Below, piece by piece: positions 23,422 to 28,998 of a stretch of 28,998 nucleotides of DNA; the first letter of the stretch is position 1; each line of letters starts with the position of its first letter. Below the pieces are notes generated by a model that was given only the letters and a program-made list of their open reading frames with translations, made no database searches and had not been told where the DNA came from. Position numbers and translations under genes: made by a program. This DNA is from JBECKQ01 sp040235375 (GTDB lineage: Bacteria > Planctomycetota > Phycisphaerae > UBA1845), in the NCBI GenBank assembly GCA_040235375.1, contig JBECKQ010000364.1, positions 1 through 28,998 of the forward strand. The letters are read 5' to 3'.

Positions 23422-24867
23422 GTGACTTTTCCAGATGATTTCGCGTGGGGGGCGGCCGCCGCGGCCTACCAGATCGAAGGCGCGGCGCGCGATGACGGAA
23501 GAGGGGTGTCGATCTGGGACACGTTCTGCCAGAGACCCGGGGCCGTCTATAACGGCCATAACGGCGATCATGCCTGCGACCACTACCGCCGCTACTCGGA
23601 AGACGTCGAGCTGATGCAGCGGATCGGGCTGAAGGCGTTTCGCCTGTCGCTGTCGTGGACGAGAATCCTGCCCGACGGCTGCGGGAGAATTAACGAGGCC
23701 GGACTCGATTTCTACGATCGGCTGATCGACGCCTGCCTGGCGGCCGGCATCACGCCGTACGTAACGCTGTTCCATTGGGATTTTCCCCAGGCGCTCTACG
23801 AGCGCGGCGGCTGGCTGAACCGCGACTGCGCCGAGTGGTTCGCGGCGTTCGCGGCGACCGCGGTGCAGCGCCTCTCCGATCGCGTCCGTTACTGGATCAC
23901 AATCAACGAGCCACAGGTGTTTCTTTCTCACGGGCACAAGGACGGCGTTCACGCGCCCGGCGACCACCTGTCCATGAAAGAGGTTCTGCAAGCCGGCCAC
24001 CACGTGCTGCTGGCTCACGGCAAGGCGGTGCAGGCGATCCGGGAGACCTCGAGTTCGACGTGCCAGGTGGGCTACGCGCCGATGGGGCTCGTCAAGATGC
24101 CGGCGAGCGCGTCGCCGGAGGATATCGAGGCGGCGCGGGCCTCAACGTTTGAAGTGGCGGGCAGCCATCTGTTCAACAACGCCTGGTGGATGGACCCCGT
24201 TCTGCTTGGCGGGTATCCGCAGGCCGGACTGGAAGCGTACGGCGGCAACGGCCCGCAGGTGCGCAGCGGCGATTTCGACCTGATTCACCAGCCGCTCGAC
24301 TTTCTCGGCATCAACACCTACAGCGGTGAATGCGTTCGCGCCGCCGCCGACGGGCTGCCGGAGCATGTGCCGTGGGACCCGGGATACCGGATGACGACGT
24401 TCCGGTGGCCGGTCGCGCCGACTGCGCTCTATTGGGGGCCGCGCTTCCTCCACGAGCGCTATCGCGTTCCGATCTACATCACCGAGAACGGGATGGCGAA
24501 CACCGACTGGGTCACGCTCGACGGGCGGGTGCACGATCCGCAACGAATCGATTTCATCCAGCGGTACCTGAGGCAGCTTCGCAAGGCCGTCCAGGACGGC
24601 GTGGACGTGCGCGGCTACTTCTACTGGTCGATCCTGGACAACTTCGAATGGGCCGAAGGGTACAAGGAGCGGTTCGGCCTGATCTACGTTGATTACCAGA
24701 CTCAGGCGCGGACTCTCAAGGACTCCGCATACTGGTATGCCGCGGTCATCGCCTCGAAGGGAGCGAACCTCGACACGCCGTACACGTATCCCTTGCCCAT
24801 TGTGGGTCAGCCAAAGGACCGTGACAATACCGCGACCGTGGGCGAAGACACACTGACGACGGCCTGA
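23422..24867 (+). CDS. GH1 beta-glucosidase (cytoplasmic)
   Basis: A 481-residue retaining beta-glycosidase of family GH1. The signature N terminus FAWGAAAAAYQIEGAARDDGRG is near-consensus. The acid/base is E163 in TINEP and the nucleophile is E355 in ITENG, both present. Other family landmarks are FRLSLSWTRILPDG, TLFHWDFPQAL, and the C-terminal YFYWSILDNFEWAEGYKERFGL. There is no signal peptide, so it should act in the cytoplasm on imported cellobiose-like or other beta-glucosides or galactosides. The start is GTG 23422 with AGGGAAGG about 10 bases upstream; it gives the canonical MTFPDDFAWG start. It lies among genes for exported glycan-binding and hydrolysing proteins, which fits a final step in oligosaccharide breakdown. 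The exact substrate cannot be told from these motifs. Confidence 0.97.
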   Translation: MTFPDDFAWGAAAAAYQIEGAARDDGRGVSIWDTFCQRPGAVYNGHNGDHACDHYRRYSEDVELMQRIGLKAFRLSLSWTRILPDGCGRINEAGLDFYDRLIDACLAAGITPYVTLFHWDFPQALYERGGWLNRDCAEWFAAFAATAVQRLSDRVRYWITINEPQVFLSHGHKDGVHAPGDHLSMKEVLQAGHHVLLAHGKAVQAIRETSSSTCQVGYAPMGLVKMPASASPEDIEAARASTFEVAGSHLFNNAWWMDPVLLGGYPQAGLEAYGGNGPQVRSGDFDLIHQPLDFLGINTYSGECVRAAADGLPEHVPWDPGYRMTTFRWPVAPTALYWGPRFLHERYRVPIYITENGMANTDWVTLDGRVHDPQRIDFIQRYLRQLRKAVQDGVDVRGYFYWSILDNFEWAEGYKERFGLIYVDYQTQARTLKDSAYWYAAVIASKGANLDTPYTYPLPIVGQPKDRDNTATVGEDTLTTA

Positions 24868-24907
24868 TAGACTCCATCGAGCGCCGCGCGGCGGCGCCCC
24901 AACCGCC

Positions 24908-26863
24908 ATGATCGCCGTTTGGAACAATGCGAGCGTACGGCCGGCTGCGGCCGGCACGAACCGTTGCTACAGCGGATCGATGGCGGCCGCGCTGGCGACA
25001 ATGATGATGCTGCTTGCCTCGGCCGGCGCGGCAAAGGCCGACTGCGCGTTCTTCCATGAGAGCTGCGAGGGGACCGCCTCCATCGTCGCAAACGACGGTG
25101 TCACGTTCGGGCCGCTGAGTTTCGAGCCGGCCGTCAACTCGAATGGGATACACTTCGGATCCGGCAACGTACGATACTTGTCCGATCAGTTCCGGCAGAC
25201 CGTCGGCTCGATCTCCTTCTGGATCCGCAAGACGTCCGCGGACGACAATGGCGGCGTGCTCCAGATCGGCCAGCTCGGCGAGCCCGACACGATCGGCGTT
25301 TTCTATACCGGCCAGTCGAACATCGTGCTGGAGATGCGCAACGCAGCCGGCAACGTGGGCCAGGTCCAGGTCGGTGGCGTGCTGTCCGAATCCGCGTGGA
25401 CGCACGTGGTCGCCGAGTGGGTCTATCACCAGGAATCCAGCGCGAGCAGCCTGGTGCTGTTTGTGAACGGAGTCTACGCCGCGTACGGTTATCTCGAGGG
25501 CACGTTCACGCCCACGTCAAGCACGCTTCAGCTCGGGCGAACGGACTATTACGGCAACGGCGAGTGCACGATCGACGAGGTTCGCGCATTCGACTGGCGT
25601 CTGCATGATGGCGAGGCCTACGCAGAGTACGTCTATTCTGCGAATCGCTTTGTCCGGCAGCCGACCGCGAAGCCGCCGAGCACCGGCCCGGTTCGCCTCG
25701 TCGATGGCCAACTGCTCGTCAACGGCCGCCCGTTTCGCATCAAGAGCGTAGGGTACGCACCGACGCCGATCGGCGCGTGGCCGAACGCGTGGAACCTCAG
25801 CAACCCGGCGATTCTGGCCCGCGACCTGCCGCTGCTGCGCGGCATGAACGTCAACACGATCCGCACCTGGGCGCAGACGAACGACAGCGCCCTGCTGGAC
25901 GCCTGCTACAACGGCGGCGTGAATCCCATATACGTTATCATGGGTTTCTGGGTGCCCCTCGATGGAGGGACGGATTACGGCGACCCCGTCGACGTAGCCG
26001 TCATTGAGAACAACTTCCGTAACTTCATACGGCAGTTCAAGGATCATCCCGCCATCCTGGCCTGGGGACTGGGCAACGAAAACAACTTCGCCTACCAGGG
26101 TAACGTCGCCGACTGGTTCGCCCTGGCGGACGATCTCGCCGCCATCGCCCTCGAGGAGGAGGGCGACGCCTGGCATCCCACGATTCTGGTCAACGCACAC
26201 ATGCTGTACATGGGCGACACCTCGTACGGTTCGGACGACGCGTCGCTGTCGCACGTCGACATGTGGGGTCACAACGTATACCTGGGCGACAGCGCCCCTT
26301 GCTACTTCGATTACTACCATCGGCTGACGGCCAAGCCGTTCGTCGCGACCGAATACGGGATTGACGCCTTCGACAATCGCACCAAGGTTGAATACGAGGA
26401 CGTTCAGGCGGCGTGGGTGGTGGCGCAGTGGCGGCGAATCCGCGCGGCCGGCCTCGGCGGGTCGATCATGGCGTACAGCGATGAGTGGTGGAAGGCCGGC
26501 GAGCCTGCGACGCAGGATGACGGCGGGTATGGCACGTGGTGTCATCCCGACGGATACTCGAACGAGGAATGGTGGGGTATGGTCCGCCCGGTGGATAACG
26601 GCGCCGGGCCGGACATCATGCAGACCCGCCTGGTATACGACGCCATGGCTGCGGAGTACGCAGACGTCACCGGCGACCAGGACGGTGACGACGACGTCGA
26701 TCTTCGCGACTTCGCCGCGCTGCAGCGGTGCTTCGCCATGCCGGCCGACGCCGAGTGCGCGGCGTTCGAGTTCAACGTGGACGGCGTCATCGATGAGCAC
26801 GACGCGGCCGGATTCGTCGATTGCCTGGGCGGCGCCGGCCAGCCGGCGCGATGCGCGCCGTAG
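24908..26863 (+). CDS. Secreted LamG plus TIM-barrel glycosidase with dockerin-like C terminus
   Basis: A 651-residue exported protein. The hydrophobic signal core is at about residues 25-44 (ALATMMMLLASAGAA), making the start ambiguous: ATG 24908 gives an n-region with Arg, ATG 24980 would leave almost none, and neither has a clear ribosome site. A LamG/concanavalin-like module spans about 50-243 (VGSISFWIRKT and the IDEVRAF end). The catalytic domain (about 262-560) starts VDGQLLVNGRPFRIKSVGYAP and has the clan-A pattern: acid/base E391 in WGLGNENN, nucleophile E482 in VATEYG, and the aromatic YSDEWWKAG near the end. This resembles GH2-type TIM barrels without the usual beta-sandwich domains, but GH5-like families are also possible. 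The C terminus (about 586-645) is dockerin-like: DVDLRDFAALQRCF then NVDGVIDEHDAAGF. It lies between GH1 and the second pseudopilin, 25 bases before the latter. Confidence 0.85.
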   Translation: MIAVWNNASVRPAAAGTNRCYSGSMAAALATMMMLLASAGAAKADCAFFHESCEGTASIVANDGVTFGPLSFEPAVNSNGIHFGSGNVRYLSDQFRQTVGSISFWIRKTSADDNGGVLQIGQLGEPDTIGVFYTGQSNIVLEMRNAAGNVGQVQVGGVLSESAWTHVVAEWVYHQESSASSLVLFVNGVYAAYGYLEGTFTPTSSTLQLGRTDYYGNGECTIDEVRAFDWRLHDGEAYAEYVYSANRFVRQPTAKPPSTGPVRLVDGQLLVNGRPFRIKSVGYAPTPIGAWPNAWNLSNPAILARDLPLLRGMNVNTIRTWAQTNDSALLDACYNGGVNPIYVIMGFWVPLDGGTDYGDPVDVAVIENNFRNFIRQFKDHPAILAWGLGNENNFAYQGNVADWFALADDLAAIALEEEGDAWHPTILVNAHMLYMGDTSYGSDDASLSHVDMWGHNVYLGDSAPCYFDYYHRLTAKPFVATEYGIDAFDNRTKVEYEDVQAAWVVAQWRRIRAAGLGGSIMAYSDEWWKAGEPATQDDGGYGTWCHPDGYSNEEWWGMVRPVDNGAGPDIMQTRLVYDAMAAEYADVTGDQDGDDDVDLRDFAALQRCFAMPADAECAAFEFNVDGVIDEHDAAGFVDCLGGAGQPARCAP

Positions 26864-26888
26864 CGACACCGAGTTCGCAGGGATTGCC

Positions 26889-27962
26889 ATGAAAGCGAAA
26901 CGAGCCAACGTAAGATCGGCATTCACCCTCGTCGAGCTGCTGGTCGTCGTCTCCATTCTCGCGCTGCTGATCGCGATACTATTGCCATCGCTGAAGCGCG
27001 CCCGGGAGCAGGGCAAGCAGACCAAGTGCCTGGCGCACATGAGAGCGACCGGACAGGCCGGCTTCGTTTTTGCCACTGATCATGCCAACCACATTCAACT
27101 CGCCGCGGGGGAGGGCGGCGTCAATACTGTTGACCCGGATCGGAGCCAGTTCGCCTTCGGAGCGGAAAGCGAACTGCTTGCGTGGCCCGTCGCCCTGGCA
27201 CAAGCGGCCGGCATCGGCATCAGCCAGAACTGGCAATGGGGTGTCCGGGCGGTCGACTTCGGCCAGGCCAAGGCGAATGAGAGCCATATCAGCAAAGAGC
27301 TGGAAATGGTGCTTTGCCCGTCGGATCGCGTGCAGATATCCTCGCCCTACTACCCGCGGCACGAAGGTTCAAACGACGGGCTCAAGGGCCAGGGCGATCC
27401 GAATCACCCCGTGGCGCCCACGGCGGAGAATCTTGCCTACTGGGGTCTGCTGAGCTACGGCTTGAACGAGGACATTGCCGGCGTGGATGGCGCCACACCG
27501 GCGTGCTGGCGTTCGGTCAAGACCAGCACCGGTTGGCTGGCGTGCACCGGTGCGGTCAAGTACGCGCCCTTCCATCCCTGCGGCAGGTCCGGCACCGGCC
27601 ATCGCCTGCGCGGCAATCTCGACCGCGTTTACGATCCCTCCAGCGTGGGGCTGATCTTCGAGACCGGGCCGGAGAGCGCCAGCCAGTACACGACCATGCT
27701 GAACTTCGACGAGTTTGCGAACCTGGTCATCAGCGAGTCCGCCGACGGCCCGCACCTCGGCGATTCGCAGCAGCAGTACCCGTCGCGCATCCCCACGAAC
27801 CGCCACCCCGACGGCCGGATCAACGTCGGGTACGCCGACATGCACGGCGAAACGGTTCGCCCCGTTGAATTCAGCGACGACAACTTCAATCATCGCCGGC
27901 TGCCGTCACACTACGCACCGAAGGTGCGCGTATCTCCCTATCCACCAAACGGCGCGGACTGA
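26889..27962 (+). CDS. Second prepilin-like protein, paralogue of the 18464 gene
   Basis: A 357-residue protein with a short leader and prepilin helix (FTLVELLVVVSILALLIAIL). The residue before the cleavage site is Ala11, not the usual Gly, while Glu at +5 (E16) is kept. Blocks shared with the 18464 product run the full length: TKCLAHMRATG, WPVALAQAAGI, NWQWGVRAV, LNEDIAG, PACWRSV, VRVSPYPPNG, and near the end HPDGRINVGYADMHGE. So the two are paralogues, probably from a duplication within this locus. ATG 26889 with GGGA nearby is chosen because the longer reading from 26361 overlaps the upstream glycosidase in another frame. It sits 25 bases after the glycosidase stop and is probably co-transcribed with it. 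It converges on the GH3 gene, and the 86 bases between them show no clear terminator. Confidence 0.9.
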   Translation: MKAKRANVRSAFTLVELLVVVSILALLIAILLPSLKRAREQGKQTKCLAHMRATGQAGFVFATDHANHIQLAAGEGGVNTVDPDRSQFAFGAESELLAWPVALAQAAGIGISQNWQWGVRAVDFGQAKANESHISKELEMVLCPSDRVQISSPYYPRHEGSNDGLKGQGDPNHPVAPTAENLAYWGLLSYGLNEDIAGVDGATPACWRSVKTSTGWLACTGAVKYAPFHPCGRSGTGHRLRGNLDRVYDPSSVGLIFETGPESASQYTTMLNFDEFANLVISESADGPHLGDSQQQYPSRIPTNRHPDGRINVGYADMHGETVRPVEFSDDNFNHRRLPSHYAPKVRVSPYPPNGAD

Positions 27963-28048
27963 CATCGATTGCGACGATTCATCTGTACCTTTGGAATGAT
28001 GTCAACCCCGCCGCTGCAAACCACGTGACATCCTACGCGCGTCTTCAT

Positions 28049-28998
28049 TTACGGATGTGTCACCATTCCGCTCAGCCGAATATCCCGTGATGAAGCCCCG
28101 ATCAGAATCTCGAACTGCCCCGGTTCGACATACCAGCGCGAATTGACCACGTCGTAATACGCAAATGACCGGTCGTTCAATTCCATCATCACGGTCTTCG
28201 TCTCGCCCGGTGAAAGCATGACCTTACTGAATCCCTTCAGTTCCTTCACCGGTCGAGGCACGCTGGAGGCGACGTCGCGGACGTATAGCTGCACGACCTC
28301 GGCGCCCGCACGCGCGCCGGTGTTCTGCACGTCCACGCTCACGCGCACAATGCCCGTCGAGGCCACGTCGCTGTCGTCGATCACGAGATTGCTGTACGCG
28401 AACGTCGTGTAGCTCAGGCCGTATCCGAACGGGAACAGCGGCTCGACCGCAGCCTGGTCGAAGTAGCGGTAGCCGACGTTCAGGCCGTCGCTGTACACGC
28501 CGCCGGGATAGAGTCCGGAAGCGGGGTGGTCGTTCCAGCTTCGCACGAACGTCATGGGCAGCTTGCCGCTCGGATTGACGTCGCCGAAGACGACGTCGGC
28601 GATGGCGTTGCCCGCTTCCTGCCCGCCGTACCAGGCTTCCACGACCGCGGGCACGTCGTCAATCCAGTCCGCCATGCCGACCTGCGAGCCGCCGACGATC
28701 ACGACGACCATTCGCGGGTTCACGCTCGCCACCTCGTGGATCAGCGTCACTTCGTCGGCGGTCAGGTCGATGGTGGCTCGATCCCACCCTTCGCCTTCCT
28801 TGGATGCGTCGAGGCCGACGAAGATCAATGCGGTATCAGCCATCTGCGCCGCGGCAATGGCCGATTCGAGCACGCTGGACACGTCGTTGCAGACGAGCAC
28901 GGCGCTCGCCTCGCCGCCGTTCTCGAAGTACTCGCACACAATATCGTAGGCGACACCGGACTCCAGATGGACCGTTGCGCTGTTCAGCGCCAACGCGT
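28049..28998 (-). CDS. GH3 beta-glucosidase, C-terminal part (5' partial)
   Basis: About 316 residues of the C-terminal half of a family GH3 glycosidase; the frame runs off the window end, and TTG at 28993 is not needed as a start. The visible N-terminal 45 residues (VHLESGVAYDIVCEYFENGG, then EASAVL) look like the end of a PA14 module inserted into the GH3 C-terminal domain. The rest of that domain follows: GLDASKEGEGWDRATIDL, whose Glu is the likely acid/base region, VVVIVGGSQVGMADW, AWYGGQEAGNAIADVVFG and PSGKLPMTF. A fibronectin-III-like domain makes up the last 100 residues (VSVDVQNTGARAGAEVVQLYVRD, then LSPGETKTV). The nucleophilic Asp domain lies outside the window, as does any signal peptide. 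It is convergent with the pseudopilin gene and probably part of the same glycan-degradation locus. Confidence 0.93.
   Translation of the reverse strand, partial: ALALNSATVHLESGVAYDIVCEYFENGGEASAVLVCNDVSSVLESAIAAAQMADTALIFVGLDASKEGEGWDRATIDLTADEVTLIHEVASVNPRMVVVIVGGSQVGMADWIDDVPAVVEAWYGGQEAGNAIADVVFGDVNPSGKLPMTFVRSWNDHPASGLYPGGVYSDGLNVGYRYFDQAAVEPLFPFGYGLSYTTFAYSNLVIDDSDVASTGIVRVSVDVQNTGARAGAEVVQLYVRDVASSVPRPVKELKGFSKVMLSPGETKTVMMELNDRSFAYYDVVNSRWYVEPGQFEILIGASSRDIRLSGMVTHP

Noticed and set aside
25517..27076. 519-codon minus-strand frame opposite the LamG-glycosidase
   Set aside because: Antisense shadow; the plus-strand protein has catalytic motifs and a signal peptide.

Overview
The window is GC-rich and densely coded, and it looks like a chromosomal segment of a planctomycete, probably a Phycisphaerae-type lineage. 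Three features point there: prepilin-like proteins with long C-terminal domains, C-terminal dockerin-like domains of the form DVDLxDFAxxQxCF, and secreted or lipoprotein hydrolases. The taxonomic call is inference from gene style. No rRNA, tRNA or CRISPR array was found.

Region 1 (1-6,690) is mostly housekeeping. It holds the 3' part of a PLP-dependent aminotransferase, a REP-associated tyrosine transposase set between long perfect hairpins, a metallo-beta-lactamase-fold hydrolase (minus strand) divergent from nrdR, an AhpD-like carboxymuconolactone decarboxylase family protein, an S41 protease-like lipoprotein lacking the usual catalytic Lys, and a LolA-like exported protein. The region ends in a clear rho-independent terminator.

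Region 2 (6,691-13,346) is gene expression and signalling. It holds a small RRM RNA-binding protein with a long leader, a single-domain response regulator, the conserved pair rpsO-pnp, a sensor-less soluble histidine kinase, and an NtrC-type sigma-54 activator. Sigma-70-like promoters can be read upstream of the RRM gene, the response regulator and rpsO.

Region 3 (13,359-16,921, minus strand) is a two-gene unit of exported proteins. Neither has an N-terminal pilin helix, but both end in regions resembling the C-terminal part of planctomycete pseudopilins; one carries an exact H-X9-DG signature.

Region 4 (16,922-28,998) is a carbohydrate-related locus. A LacI-family regulator sits behind a strong promoter with a palindrome at the expected transcription start, and two more operator-like sites lie about 200 bp upstream. 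It is followed by a prepilin-like protein, a 1,091-residue secreted repeat protein with a dockerin-like end, a cytoplasmic GH1 beta-glucosidase, a secreted LamG plus (beta/alpha)8 glycosidase with a dockerin-like end, a second prepilin-like protein paralogous to the first, and the 3' part of a GH3 beta-glucosidase with a PA14-like insert on the opposite strand. A reasonable reading is a LacI-controlled glycan-binding and degradation locus. Polysaccharide is bound and cut outside the cytoplasm by the dockerin-tagged proteins and GH3, and the resulting glucosides are hydrolysed inside by GH1. The two pseudopilins may act in surface display or secretion. No cohesin is visible, so the partner of the dockerin-like domains is unknown. 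This locus is the most interesting part of the window.
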